Positions 1-9,011 of a stretch of DNA of 64,000 nucleotides are shown here, piece after piece; within the stretch, counting starts at the first letter, position 1; each line of letters starts with the position of its first letter. The stretch is taken from assembly GCA_050283925.1 (NCBI GenBank), contig JBNOAI010000008.1, forward strand, positions 186,001 to 250,000, read 5' to 3'. The translations under genes and the position numbers were made by a program. The DNA is from ZC4RG25 sp023428365 (GTDB lineage Bacteria > Pseudomonadota > Alphaproteobacteria > Rhizobiales > Hyphomicrobiaceae). The notes beneath the pieces are model-generated. The model saw only the letters and a program-made list of their open reading frames with translations, did not search any database and was not told where the DNA came from.

Positions 1-93
1 GGTGGGGAACGGCATGGCCCGGATGACGCAGTCTCGCGCTGTCCCACGGAAGCTACGGGCTTTCTCGTCCGTCACAAGCCGCGAATTGATAAA

Positions 94-129
94 CAGACGC
101 GCGCGCAAATTCAAGCGCGCACGCTGTCT
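94..129. other. GC-rich stem-loop downstream of the HPt gene
   Basis: Arms with GCGCGC cores flank a short AT-rich loop, with outer AGAC/GTCT bases also able to pair. It lies 64-99 bases beyond the HPt stop codon. No U-tract follows, so a terminator role is only possible. The rest of bases 1-192 shows no convincing gene. Confidence 0.25.
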
Positions 130-192
130 CGTCTAGCTGCTCTGCGAGGCCAATTGGCGCAGCAGGCACGTTAAATGGGAGGAACCTTGAAT

Positions 193-588
193 CTATCTGG
201 GCCAGTCAGCGGCCGCGATGAAGTCCTGGACTTCGTCAATCGCACCCTCGATCCTGCCGAGCAGATCGCCACGATGAGCAAAACCATCTGCGGCTTCGGC
301 TTGCATGGCAAGGTCGGCGATGCGCCAAGCCCCCAGGGCCAGAGCGGAGCCTTTCAACGCATGAGCCGAATCGCGCCAGTCTTTCTCGGTGGCCGCCCCG
401 CTCAATCTTGAGAACATGATGGGAGCATGCTCGCAAAAGAGCTGCAGAACCTCGCGTTCAACCTCTGCGTTACCCAGCGTGTAGCGTCGCAGGCTCTCGA
501 GATTGACCGGATCTCCGCACGAAGCGACTGGAAATTGGCTCGGCGCCGCAGCGGATTGGGTGATCTGACGCAATTGGACCCTCGTCAT
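193..588 (-). CDS. HPt domain phosphotransfer protein
   Basis: A 131-residue protein made almost entirely of one histidine phosphotransfer domain. The motif AHALKGSALALGAWRIADLA carries the expected phospho-acceptor His at residue 76, followed by Lys and Gly as in other HPt domains. There is no kinase, receiver or membrane segment, so it should shuttle phosphate between a hybrid histidine kinase and a response regulator in the cytoplasm. No partner gene is adjacent; the hybrid kinase CckA lies about 12 kb away, but its usual partner is ChpT, a different fold, so I do not link them. The first 25 residues are poorly conserved in appearance. The gene is divergent from the large scaffold gene to its right. 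Confidence 0.85.
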   Translation of the reverse strand: MTRVQLRQITQSAAAPSQFPVASCGDPVNLESLRRYTLGNAEVEREVLQLFCEHAPIMFSRLSGAATEKDWRDSAHALKGSALALGAWRIADLAMQAEAADGFAHRGDLLGRIEGAIDEVQDFIAAADWPR

Positions 589-910
589 AGCTGTGTCCCC
601 GTAAGGAAGGAGAAGATGCCCTTGTTCGCTCCCCGAACTGGAGACCTAGCACGCTCTCAATAAGCCAAGGTAAGCGGCGCTGTTCGCTATTACGCCCCCA
701 TATCAACGACTTGCTAAGCATGTTGGGGCGGGAATTCATCGTTTCGCCCCAAACGGCAATTAGCAGTAATCCACGGGTGGACAGTGGCGGATGGGTGACG
801 CCGCGACCGGGGTTTGTTATGAGTTTTCCATAAGGGGGTTGCGATGCGGTTATCAATTGAGCCGCGTCGAGGGGGCGCCTGCGGGCGCGAGGGGACATTC
901 GGACGGATGG
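589..910. other. Divergent intergenic region with an inverted repeat at 723-752
   Basis: This 322-base gap separates the leftward HPt gene from the rightward scaffold gene and should hold both promoters. Arms TTGGGGCG (723-730) and CGCCCCAA (745-752) form a perfect 8-base inverted repeat around a 14-base spacer that includes GAATTC. This could be an operator or a terminator-like hairpin. I see no convincing sigma-70 hexamer pair and no small gene. Confidence 0.35.
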
Positions 911-3900
911 ATGGCTCAGGATCCTAAGGCCAAGAAGGATAAGACGCCTGACCTGACTCTTGTCGGACCGCCCTCCTCTGCGGCACCGTCGGCCCCCGCA
1001 CGCGCAGGTAGCAACGGGTCTGCTTCCGGCCCGCCGCCGTTGCCCACTGCGGCACGGTCGTCACCGACTGGCGCGGCCAGTGCAGCCGCTGCTCGCATCG
1101 AGACAGAACCGGCCGCCATCAGCCTGCCGGCCCCCAAGCCGAGCCCGGATGAGGCGCCCCAAGCCGCCAAGCCGCAAGTCTCAAAACCCGATAAACCCGA
1201 TGCTCCCGCAGCCAAAAACACATTCCCGCCGCCGCTGAACGGGACAGCGAAAGCCGTGAAATCATTGCAGCTGTCAGAGTTGCAGCGCGGAGACAACGCG
1301 CGCGCGACAAAGGCGTTGCCAGCCCCGGAAGCAGCCAAATCATCGTCTGCGGCTGTCGAGAAGGCCACTACGCCTAAGACAGTGGCATCAGCGGATGCCA
1401 AGGCCGCGCCCGAACCTCAAGCGCGCGACTCGCACCCCATTCCTCCGCTTCCAGACGATAATCCTGCAGAGGACAAATCCACTTCCGCCGATCCGGCCGC
1501 TGGCGACACACCCGAACGCCGCGCCGCCCGCCGTCGTCCAGCCGGACCATCACGTGCGCGCATCGCCGCCAACGACGACGCACCTTCGATCGGCGGTCTG
1601 ATTTATGCGCTGAACGAGAAGCCGTCGAACAAGCCGTTCGTCGTTGCGGCCGCGGCAAGCGGCGTGTGGGCCGCTATCGCCATTGTTTTCGCGTGGGCAT
1701 TCATCAGCCAAAGCCTGTCGGCCTCCGAGGGTTTCTTTGATGCTCTCGGCCGTCCGGCAACCCTCGGCGCGCTGGTGACGATATTGGGGCCGATCGCCCT
1801 GTTCTGGTTCCTGGCACTGCTCGCGTGGCGCACGGAGGATCTGCGGCTGCGCTCAACGGCGATGACCGAGGTCGCCGTGCGGCTTGCCGAGCCGGACCGG
1901 ATGGCAGAGCAGTCAGTCGCATCGCTCGGCCAGGCCGTCCGCCGCCAAGTGTCGTTCATGAACGACGCGGTCTCTCGCGCGCTCGGTCGCGCCGGTGAGC
2001 TTGAGGCACTGGTCCACAACGAAGTTACGGCCCTCGAACGCTCTTACGAGGATAACGAGCGCAAGATCCGCAGCCTGATTCAGGAACTGTCCGGCGAACG
2101 CAACGCGCTGTTGAACACGACCGAGCGCGTCAACGATTCGCTGAAGAGCATCGCTGGCGAAGTACCGGTGCTCATCGACAAGTTGTCTCATCAGCAGATC
2201 AAACTGGCGTCGATCATCGAGGGCGCAGGCCAGAATCTCACGGCTCTGGAGCAGGGCCTCGCCGAGCAAACCGGCCAACTCGAACATACGCTTGGAACGC
2301 GCTCACAGCATATGCAGGCGGTGCTGGAGGACTATACCTCCGCACTCGGAACGGCCCTCAGCACGCGTTCCGATCAGATGCAGGCGATGTTCGAGGACTA
2401 CCGCGAGACCATCGACACCTCGATCGCCAGCCGGACTGAGAACCTGCAGACCGTCTTCGAGGAGTACGCCCGGGCTCTCGATGCGACGCTGGCCAATCGC
2501 GCTCAGGCGCTCGACATGCAGCTCGTGCAGCGCACCAGCGCCCTCGATCAGGCGTTCAGCGAGCGTCTCAAGGTGTTCGACGAATCCATCCTGCGTTCGA
2601 CGATGGCGATCGACGGCGCAATCGGCGAAAAGGCCGAAGCGCTGACCAGCGCCATGGATCATCACGCCCGCGCGCTGACCGAAACCATCGGCCGCCAGGC
2701 CATCGAGATGGACGAAACGCTGATGCAGGGCATCAGCGCAGTGCGCCGGACCAGCGAGAACATCACCCGGCAGTCGGTGAAGGCCATCGAAGGTCTCTCC
2801 AGTCAGTCCGAGCTGCTGAAGAACGTTTCCGAAAACCTCCTGTCCCAGATCAACAGCGTGACGAACCGCTTCGAGGGTCAGGGGCAGACCATCATGCGCG
2901 CCGCGAATGCCTTGGAAGCGGCCAACTACAAGATCGATTCGACGCTCCAGGCGCGGCAGGAGGAGCTCAGCGAGACCCTCGACAGGCTGACCGGCAAGGC
3001 GCAGGAAGTCAGTCAGGTGATGTCGGGCGCGTCGTCATCCATCGAAGGCTCCATGACTCAGGCCGAACTGCGCGCGCGTCAGCTCGCGCAGGAACTGGCC
3101 AAGGGCGCCGAGGTCCGGTCGCGTTCGGCGATCGCCGAAATCGAGCGCATGAAGATTGCCGCCAATGTCGAAGCCGACCGCGCCTTCGACGAGCTGACCT
3201 CGCGCTTCGGACATGTCTCGCGACAGGTTTCCGAACAGCTTTCGCACCTGAAGACCCAATTCAATGCGACGTCCTCCGAAGTGAGGATGCACGCACAGCA
3301 TGCGGCCAATGAGCTGGCGTCCGAGCAGGCGCGGCTGCGCAGTCAGATCGAGGCCCTGCCGCACGTCACGCGTGAAAGCTCCGACGCCGTGCGCAAGGCC
3401 TTGGGCGACCAGCTGCGTGCGCTCGAAGAATTGTCCCACCTGACAGCGCGTGAAGCCTCGCGGCGCGATGCCATGCCACCGGCGCCGCCGGTTGCTGGCG
3501 GCGCGCTGACGCCAATTTCCGAAAAGCCTCGCTCGCTGAATTCGCTGACCTCGACGCTGGCCAATGAGATGGGACAGCGTCAGCGCCACTCGGGGCTGAC
3601 GCAGCAGGACGGCCGCGAGAACTGGTCGCTCGGCGACCTGCTGGCACGTGCCTCTCGCGATGAAGATGCCGGTCACCGGCAGACCACGCCTGCGCCTTCT
3701 GCTTCGGAGCATCGGGCGCCGCTCGATATCGACATGATCGCCCGTGCTCTCGACCAGGCGACCGCCTCGGCAATCTGGTCACGCTTCCGCGCGGGCCAAC
3801 GTGGCGTCATGGTGCGTAGTATTTACTCGAACGAAGGACGCACGGCATTCGACGAAGTCACCCGCCGCTATCGCAGCGACGGGTCGTTCCAGCACATGGT

Positions 3901-4045
3901 CAATGCCTACCTCGACGATTTCGAGCGCTCGCTCCGCGATACGGAACAGCAGGATCCGAGCGGTCGCCAGCTCGCCAGCCAGCTCGTTTCCGACGTCGGC
4001 CGCGTTTACCTGTTCCTCGCCCACGCCAGCGGACGTCTCTCTTGA
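911..4045 (+). CDS. Membrane-anchored coiled-coil scaffold with apolipoprotein-like 22-mer repeats (GPR/RgsE/TipN-like)
   Basis: A 1044-residue protein. Residues 1-235 are rich in Ala, Pro and Lys and look disordered. Two transmembrane segments follow (about 241-265 and 284-306), then a long charged helical region to about residue 880. Inside it, residues 463-616 contain seven tandem 22-residue units of the type TRSxxMQAxxEDY. The last ~110 residues form a distinct, probably folded, domain ending LFLAHASGRLS. The architecture matches polarity or growth-pole scaffolds of Alphaproteobacteria: TipN of Caulobacter and GPR/RgsE of Agrobacterium and Sinorhizobium, which carry apolipoprotein-like repeats. 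The function is inferred from architecture only. An in-frame start at 791 exists, but 911 begins the plausible MAQDPKAKK N-terminus and lies just after GGACGG. Confidence 0.65.
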   Translation: MAQDPKAKKDKTPDLTLVGPPSSAAPSAPARAGSNGSASGPPPLPTAARSSPTGAASAAAARIETEPAAISLPAPKPSPDEAPQAAKPQVSKPDKPDAPAAKNTFPPPLNGTAKAVKSLQLSELQRGDNARATKALPAPEAAKSSSAAVEKATTPKTVASADAKAAPEPQARDSHPIPPLPDDNPAEDKSTSADPAAGDTPERRAARRRPAGPSRARIAANDDAPSIGGLIYALNEKPSNKPFVVAAAASGVWAAIAIVFAWAFISQSLSASEGFFDALGRPATLGALVTILGPIALFWFLALLAWRTEDLRLRSTAMTEVAVRLAEPDRMAEQSVASLGQAVRRQVSFMNDAVSRALGRAGELEALVHNEVTALERSYEDNERKIRSLIQELSGERNALLNTTERVNDSLKSIAGEVPVLIDKLSHQQIKLASIIEGAGQNLTALEQGLAEQTGQLEHTLGTRSQHMQAVLEDYTSALGTALSTRSDQMQAMFEDYRETIDTSIASRTENLQTVFEEYARALDATLANRAQALDMQLVQRTSALDQAFSERLKVFDESILRSTMAIDGAIGEKAEALTSAMDHHARALTETIGRQAIEMDETLMQGISAVRRTSENITRQSVKAIEGLSSQSELLKNVSENLLSQINSVTNRFEGQGQTIMRAANALEAANYKIDSTLQARQEELSETLDRLTGKAQEVSQVMSGASSSIEGSMTQAELRARQLAQELAKGAEVRSRSAIAEIERMKIAANVEADRAFDELTSRFGHVSRQVSEQLSHLKTQFNATSSEVRMHAQHAANELASEQARLRSQIEALPHVTRESSDAVRKALGDQLRALEELSHLTAREASRRDAMPPAPPVAGGALTPISEKPRSLNSLTSTLANEMGQRQRHSGLTQQDGRENWSLGDLLARASRDEDAGHRQTTPAPSASEHRAPLDIDMIARALDQATASAIWSRFRAGQRGVMVRSIYSNEGRTAFDEVTRRYRSDGSFQHMVNAYLDDFERSLRDTEQQDPSGRQLASQLVSDVGRVYLFLAHASGRLS

Positions 4046-4066
4046 CGCCTCGCGGCTAAACGCGCG

Positions 4067-5053
4067 ATGCCATCGTCCATGGACACCCTGACGGTCGACG
4101 CCGCAATCGAAAGCTGGCCACTCGCCCGCGCCTTTGTGATTTCGCGAGGCGCCAAGCAGAGTGCGGACGTGGTCGTTGTCCGCCTTTCCGACGGCCGCAA
4201 CGAGGGGCGTGGAGAATGTGTCCCCTACCCCCGTTATGGCCAGACGCCCGAAGCAACACTCACCGCCATTCAAAGCGGGGCAGCCGTCACCAGCCGCGGG
4301 CAGCTTCAGCGTGACTACCCTGCGGAAGCGGCCCGTAACGCCCTCGACTGTGCCTTATGGGATCTGGAAGCCAAGCGCAGCGGACGCAGCGCCGCTGATC
4401 TTGCCGGGATAGGGCCGCTGAAACCGGTTCTGACTTGCTATACGTTGAGCCTCGACACTTCGGATGCCATGGCTGCCGCCGCGCGCGCCGTTCCCGAGTT
4501 GCCGCTGCTCAAGTTGAAACTCGGCAGGCCGGGCGATGCGGACCGGATGCGCGCCGTGCGTCAGGCCCGTCCAGATGCCCGTCTGGTCGCCGACGCAAAC
4601 GAGGGTTGGCAGGTCGCCGACGTAGCCCCTCTCCTCGCGGTCGCGGCTGAAACCGGCATCGAGCTGATCGAACAACCGCTGCCGGCCGGGCAGGATGAAG
4701 CGCTGGCAACGCTCCCGCACCCGGTTCCGGTGTGTGCAGATGAGTCTGCCCATACCAGCACCGGGCTGGAATCCCTGCGTGACCGCTACGATGCGGTGAA
4801 CATCAAACTGGATAAGACCGGCGGCCTCACGGAAGCGCTGCGCATGGCGCGTCAGGCGCACAGCCTTGGCTTCAAGATCATGGCCGGCTGCATGATGGCC
4901 ACATCGCTGTCGATGGCTCCCGCGCTTCTTCTCGCGCAACTGGCCGATTGGACGGATCTCGACGGCCCCCTGCTTCTGGCGGGCGATCGTGAGCACGGCT
5001 TGCAGATCAACAACGGCCTCATAGCGCCACCCGATCCGAAGTTGTGGGGGTAA
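4067..5053 (+). CDS. Dipeptide epimerase (L-Ala-D/L-Glu epimerase family, enolase superfamily)
   Basis: A 328-residue enolase-superfamily enzyme of the muconate lactonizing subgroup. Visible active-site elements in order are the KLK lysine pair (LLKLKLG), the metal ligands in VADANEGW, IEQPLP and CADES, and the second acid/base lysine in KLDKTGG. Near the C-terminus, D297-L-D299 (DLDGP) is the DxD signature that binds the dipeptide amino group in L-Ala-D/L-Glu epimerases. The likely role is recycling of murein dipeptides after epimerisation of D-Glu. Close homologues are sometimes named DgcA, an N-acetyl-D-Glu racemase, but no dgcN is adjacent. An alternative start is ATG 4079. The gene ends six bases before the stop of the convergent MFS gene. 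Confidence 0.82.
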   Translation: MPSSMDTLTVDAAIESWPLARAFVISRGAKQSADVVVVRLSDGRNEGRGECVPYPRYGQTPEATLTAIQSGAAVTSRGQLQRDYPAEAARNALDCALWDLEAKRSGRSAADLAGIGPLKPVLTCYTLSLDTSDAMAAAARAVPELPLLKLKLGRPGDADRMRAVRQARPDARLVADANEGWQVADVAPLLAVAAETGIELIEQPLPAGQDEALATLPHPVPVCADESAHTSTGLESLRDRYDAVNIKLDKTGGLTEALRMARQAHSLGFKIMAGCMMATSLSMAPALLLAQLADWTDLDGPLLLAGDREHGLQINNGLIAPPDPKLWG

Positions 5054-5059
5054 GGCGCC

Positions 5060-6235
5060 TCATCCTGTCCAGCGCCGCCTGAGGGTCAGACCAGCCGTCA
5101 CACCCACGCTAGCAAGGGCCATCATCGCGAGATAGCTGAGCCCCGCGTACGGGCCGTAAATCGCGCCGGACAACAGCATCGCGCCCGCCGTGATCAACCC
5201 GCCGGTGACAGCGGCATAGATAGCCTGAGCCGTCCCCGCCTGCTCTCGCGGTACTGCCTGCTGGATGAAGTGCATTGACCCAAGATGCGTGGCGGCGAAT
5301 GTCAGCGCGTGGAGGGTCTGCAGCACGAACAGCACCACGATGGGCGGATCGAACGCCATGCTTCCCCATCGCACGACGGCCGCGATACCGCCGACCAGGA
5401 TCAATCCCAGCGGACCCAGCAGCCTCACCAGCCAACCGGCATAGGCAAACAGGGCGACCTCGGCGACGATGCTGACCGACCAGAGAATGCTGATCAGTTC
5501 CGTCGAAATGCCGAGGGACTGCCAGTGCAGCACACCGAACCCATAGAACAGCGCGTGGCTCGCCTGGACGGTGCCGGCAGCTGCGATGAACAGCAGAAAG
5601 TTTCCTGATCCCGCAACCTTCCGGACAGCGCGCAGGGTGATCGGCGCCCGAACCTCCGAGACATCTGTATGCACGGAGGCCGACGGCAACAGCCACGCCG
5701 CCAGCATCACCAAGCCAGCGCTGGCCACGATCATCCAGCCAACAGAGACCGCACCGAAATGCGCAAGCAGCGCGCCGCCCGTGAGCGTCGCCACAATAAA
5801 ACTTAGCGACCCCCAGAGCCGCATACGCCCATAATCGACGCCATGATCCCGAACTCCGGCCAGCGCCACGGCTTCGCCGATCGGGCCGGCAGTCTGGGCT
5901 CCGACGAGATAAATCGCCGTCAGCAGCAGGATGGCCAGAAATGTGTACGACTGGGTGAGAATCAGCGCCGCCGTCAGCGTAAAGGCCGATGCGATCATCA
6001 CGGCGCGCCGATGATCCCCCGACCGATCGGCAAGGAACCCGGCTGCCGGACCGACGAACAGCCGCAGAAGCATCGGCGCCGCCGCCACGATGCCGATCTC
6101 CGCTGGCGTCAAACCGCGCCAATCGAGCCACACCGGAAAGAACGGCAGGTGCATGCCATAGAGAAAAAACTGCGCGCCAAAGAACAGAGATAGCCGCCAA
6201 CTAAAGGACCGGGCCGAGTGCACAGACGATGTCAT
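5060..6235 (-). CDS. MFS transporter, phenylpropionate permease (HcaT) type
   Basis: A 391-residue hydrophobic protein with about twelve membrane helices. The N-terminus (LFFGAQFFLYGMHLPFFPVW) and the cytoplasmic loop ADRSGDHRRAVM between helices 2 and 3 match the MFS_1-like/PPP subfamily that includes HcaT and nucleoside permeases. It should sit in the inner membrane and act as a secondary transporter. The substrate cannot be read from sequence; HcaT itself is only a presumed 3-phenylpropionate carrier and no aromatic catabolism genes are nearby. It is convergent with the dipeptide epimerase and divergent from the hypothetical gene at 6349. Confidence 0.8.
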   Translation of the reverse strand: MTSSVHSARSFSWRLSLFFGAQFFLYGMHLPFFPVWLDWRGLTPAEIGIVAAAPMLLRLFVGPAAGFLADRSGDHRRAVMIASAFTLTAALILTQSYTFLAILLLTAIYLVGAQTAGPIGEAVALAGVRDHGVDYGRMRLWGSLSFIVATLTGGALLAHFGAVSVGWMIVASAGLVMLAAWLLPSASVHTDVSEVRAPITLRAVRKVAGSGNFLLFIAAAGTVQASHALFYGFGVLHWQSLGISTELISILWSVSIVAEVALFAYAGWLVRLLGPLGLILVGGIAAVVRWGSMAFDPPIVVLFVLQTLHALTFAATHLGSMHFIQQAVPREQAGTAQAIYAAVTGGLITAGAMLLSGAIYGPYAGLSYLAMMALASVGVTAGLTLRRRWTG

Positions 6236-6348
6236 ATCGCGCCGCTCGCGAAATGGGCTTTGGACGAATCAGGGTCCTGCCCTTTTGCACCCTTCGAATC
6301 GGCGTATGGCTTACAAAACAGCATATTAGAAACGATCGGATTCGACCT

Positions 6349-7011
6349 ATGACCCAACAGCAATCCTTTGCACGCCATGGGCTCGACATCGAGCAGGAAT
6401 ATCGCACCATCGAGGCGGCGCTGCTCGACAATCCGCGCGGCCGCTGGTTTCTCGCCGAGCATGGTCGCCGAGCCCGTCGTCTGGACACCCTGATGCTCGA
6501 GGAGGCCATTGGGCGCCTGCAGAGCTCGATCCGCCAGCCGCCCGCGCTGCTTGGGCAGCTGCAAAACGAGATGGAAGAGCTGAAGCAGTTCTTGCGCGAT
6601 ACGCGGACCGATCTCGTGACAAAAGCTCCCAAGCTTCCCATCGATCCGGGCCTTGAGTCTCCCGCCGCCGATGGCATCCTACGCGCCGCCGAAGATCTGC
6701 ACGAACTGGCCTGGACGCTGCAATCCAACGACATCAATGCCGACGCTTGCGAGAAGATCGCGCGGCAAGCTTCCAGCATCTATGCGCTAAGCCTGCGGCA
6801 GGCGATGGAATCGGAGCGGACCCAGAAGCTGACGATCGCACTCGACTCGGCGTGTGCTCGTCTCACCTCGCTTTTGGAGACCATTGGCCATGAGCAGCAG
6901 GTTGACGATGAACCTCTGCCACCGGTCGAGCAGGCAGCCAGAATGGCAGCGCTTCTGACCGAATCTCCGGCTCTGCCGATCGACGACATCGAGGACTCGG
7001 CTGCCGCCTGA
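6349..7011 (+). CDS. Hypothetical helical protein
   Basis: A 220-residue soluble, acidic and largely alpha-helical protein. Residues 20-45 contain RGRWFLAEHGRRARRLDT, a pattern I have seen in uncharacterised rhizobial proteins. A middle segment (about 75-95) is Glu/Lys rich, and the C-terminus is acidic. I recognise no enzyme motif, signal peptide or membrane segment, so no function is offered. Start 6349 (MTQQQSF) is preferred to the upstream in-frame codon at 6229: the intervening bases lie in the divergent promoter gap shared with the MFS gene, and their translation is not protein-like. Confidence 0.6.
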   Translation: MTQQQSFARHGLDIEQEYRTIEAALLDNPRGRWFLAEHGRRARRLDTLMLEEAIGRLQSSIRQPPALLGQLQNEMEELKQFLRDTRTDLVTKAPKLPIDPGLESPAADGILRAAEDLHELAWTLQSNDINADACEKIARQASSIYALSLRQAMESERTQKLTIALDSACARLTSLLETIGHEQQVDDEPLPPVEQAARMAALLTESPALPIDDIEDSAAA

Positions 7012-7114
7012 TCGGACGCCTCTCGTCTTGCACCCCAACGGCCAATCGGCAGCACGCCGGTTTTGCCGTGGGGTGGCAATTGACACGCCATTCTCCCGTG
7101 ACCATCTCTTTGGG

Positions 7115-7163
7115 TTGAGGCTGTAGCTTTTATTCAGTCAGCACCCTCGCCTACAGCCTTCAA
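7115..7163. repeat. Long-armed inverted repeat upstream of the DUF2189 gene
   Basis: TTGAGGCTGTAG at 7115-7126 is repeated in inverted form at 7151-7163 (CTACAGCCTTCAA, one extra T), with 24 bases between. It ends 48 bases before the DUF2189 start and 104 bases after the preceding stop. It could be a 5'-leader hairpin or a large operator. No U-tract follows it on the plus strand. Confidence 0.5.
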
Positions 7164-7210
7164 TCAATCGGGCTTTGCCGCTGCGACGGCTGCCTGCAAG
7201 GAGGCTGACG

Positions 7211-8008
7211 ATGGCATATGCAAGAACCGATTTGGATATGCGCGACGGGGCATCTCAGCCCGCTATCAGGCGCATTTCTCCGGCCGATCTCAAAGATGCA
7301 CTGCAAAAGGGCTTCGACGATCTGATGGTCATGCCATCGTTCGCGGTGTTCGTCGTCGTGGTGTATCCGGTGATCGGCCTGCTGCTGATGTGGCTGACGT
7401 TCGGCTATGAGCGGTTTCCGCTGCTGTTTCCGTTGATCGCCGGCTTCCCGATCATTGCGCCGTTTGCAGCATTGGCCCTGTACGAACTCAGCCGGCGGCG
7501 GGAACAAGGGCTGCCGGTCTCGTGGTCGGCGCTCGACGATATGAGCGCATCACGCGTGCGCGCTGCCCTGACGTTAGGCCTCGTGATGCTCGCCGTTTTT
7601 GCAGCTTGGATGGCTGCGGCGACGCTGCTTTACGAGTACATTTTTGCAGGTTGGATACCGCCGAGCTTCGAGGCGTTCGTCCACGAAATCCTCACCACCC
7701 GAGCGGGCGCGACGCTCATCATGGTCGGCTGTGGCGTTGGACTGCTCTTTGCGCTGCTCGCGTTTGCTATCAGCGCGATTTCATTCCCGATGGTGCTGGA
7801 CCGCGATGTCGATGCCGCAACCGCCATGCGGACATCCGTGCGCGCAGTTACAGAAAATCCGACGACGATGGGCCTCTGGGCCGTCATCATCGCCGGAACC
7901 TTGGTGCTGGCCTCGCTGCCATTCCTGGCCGGCTTGATCGTCGCGCTACCGCTGTTGGGTCACGCGACGTGGCATCTCTATCGGAAAGTTGTCGCCCCCG
8001 CTGAATGA
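7211..8008 (+). CDS. DUF2189 family integral membrane protein
   Basis: A 265-residue inner-membrane protein with about six hydrophobic helices. Residues 20-60 show the family signature: a short soluble ISPADLKDALQKGFDDL segment followed by the first helix, then LYELSRRREQG between helices 2 and 3. The C-terminus ends LPLLGHATWHLYRKVV. DUF2189 is often found near cytochrome oxidase or redox genes, but its function is unknown. The start is chosen because AAGGAGG lies at 7198-7204, seven bases before the ATG. A second, frameshifted DUF2189 gene lies at 32934-33757. The gene is convergent with the dehydratase at 8031. Confidence 0.85.
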   Translation: MAYARTDLDMRDGASQPAIRRISPADLKDALQKGFDDLMVMPSFAVFVVVVYPVIGLLLMWLTFGYERFPLLFPLIAGFPIIAPFAALALYELSRRREQGLPVSWSALDDMSASRVRAALTLGLVMLAVFAAWMAAATLLYEYIFAGWIPPSFEAFVHEILTTRAGATLIMVGCGVGLLFALLAFAISAISFPMVLDRDVDAATAMRTSVRAVTENPTTMGLWAVIIAGTLVLASLPFLAGLIVALPLLGHATWHLYRKVVAPAE

Positions 8009-8030
8009 CGACGCAAGGAGACGCACGAAC

Positions 8031-9011
8031 CTAGCCCTTGGTGATCTCGGCGAAGTAGGCCGCATCGATGCTGCCGCCAGTCAGGACGGCCGCAATGGTG
8101 CGCCCTTCTGTCGGCAACTTGCCCGTGAGGATCGCTGCAAGAGAAACCGCGCCGCCGGGTTCGACGACCAGCTTCAGTTCCTCGAAGGCGAAACGGATTG
8201 CTGTGCGCACTTCGTCGTCGGTGACCACGAGACCACCCGAAAGGTTCGCCTTCGCAAGTGGGAATGTGATCTCGCCGGGGGACTGCGCGAGCAACGCATC
8301 GCAGATTGATCCCGACGTCTTGGTGTTGCGCTCGCGCTTGCCGCTGATCAGGGACCGCCTCAGGTCATCGAATCCGTCCGGCTCCACGCACATCACCTCG
8401 ACGGATGGATCGGCATGCTTCGCCGCAAGTGCGATGCCAGTCACGATCCCACCGCCGGAACAGCCGCACAGAATGGTATCCAGCTTGGCGCCGACCGCCT
8501 CGGCCTGCGCCATCAATTCCAGCCCCACGGTTCCCTGGCCGCTAACGACGTCGAAGTGGTCGTAGGGCGGGATGAAGGCTGCCTGGCGCTCCTTGCACAG
8601 CGCAATGGCCATGGCATCGCGATCGTCGGTATCGCGATTGTAAAACGTCACCTCGGCGCCAAAGGCACGCGTCCGCGCAACCTTCATGGCAGGCGCGTCC
8701 TGCGGCATGACCACAAGCGATTTCAGGCCGCACAGCGTGGCCGCAGCCGCCACACCTTGAGCGTGGTTGCCAGATGAACAGGCAACGACACCGCCGGGAT
8801 ACTGCGTGCGATTCACCTGTGAGATCGCGTTATAAGCGCCGCGGAATTTGAACGAGCCGACCCGCTGCATGGTCTCCGCCTTCAGCAGGATGCGTCCGCC
8901 AGTACGGGCGTTGAGAGCGGGATGCTCGATCAATGGCGTACGGACGGCCAGTGAACCAATCCGCTCCGCGGCGGCAACCACATCGTCATAGGTCGGCAGG
9001 CGTTGCTGCAT
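8031..9011 (-). CDS. Threonine/serine dehydratase, PLP-dependent
   Basis: A 326-residue fold-type II PLP enzyme. The lysine that binds PLP sits in GSFKFRGAYN, the phosphate-binding loop is CGCSGGG, and ACSSGNHAQGVA is the substrate-binding loop. It lacks the C-terminal ACT-type regulatory domain of biosynthetic IlvA, so it belongs with short catabolic threonine dehydratases, serine racemases and hydroxyaspartate dehydratases. These deaminate threonine or serine to 2-oxobutyrate or pyruvate in the cytoplasm. Sequence alone does not choose among the substrates. The reading frame stays open to 9326, but the family N-terminus (LPTYDDVVAAAERI) begins just after ATG 9011, and the upstream translation is Gly/Ser/Cys-rich noise. 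Confidence 0.85.
   Translation of the reverse strand: MQQRLPTYDDVVAAAERIGSLAVRTPLIEHPALNARTGGRILLKAETMQRVGSFKFRGAYNAISQVNRTQYPGGVVACSSGNHAQGVAAAATLCGLKSLVVMPQDAPAMKVARTRAFGAEVTFYNRDTDDRDAMAIALCKERQAAFIPPYDHFDVVSGQGTVGLELMAQAEAVGAKLDTILCGCSGGGIVTGIALAAKHADPSVEVMCVEPDGFDDLRRSLISGKRERNTKTSGSICDALLAQSPGEITFPLAKANLSGGLVVTDDEVRTAIRFAFEELKLVVEPGGAVSLAAILTGKLPTEGRTIAAVLTGGSIDAAYFAEITKG

Noticed and set aside
5109..6200. A 363-codon Arg-rich frame overlapping the MFS gene
   Set aside because: It is a shifted frame of the same strand with no hydrophobic pattern; the MFS frame explains the region.
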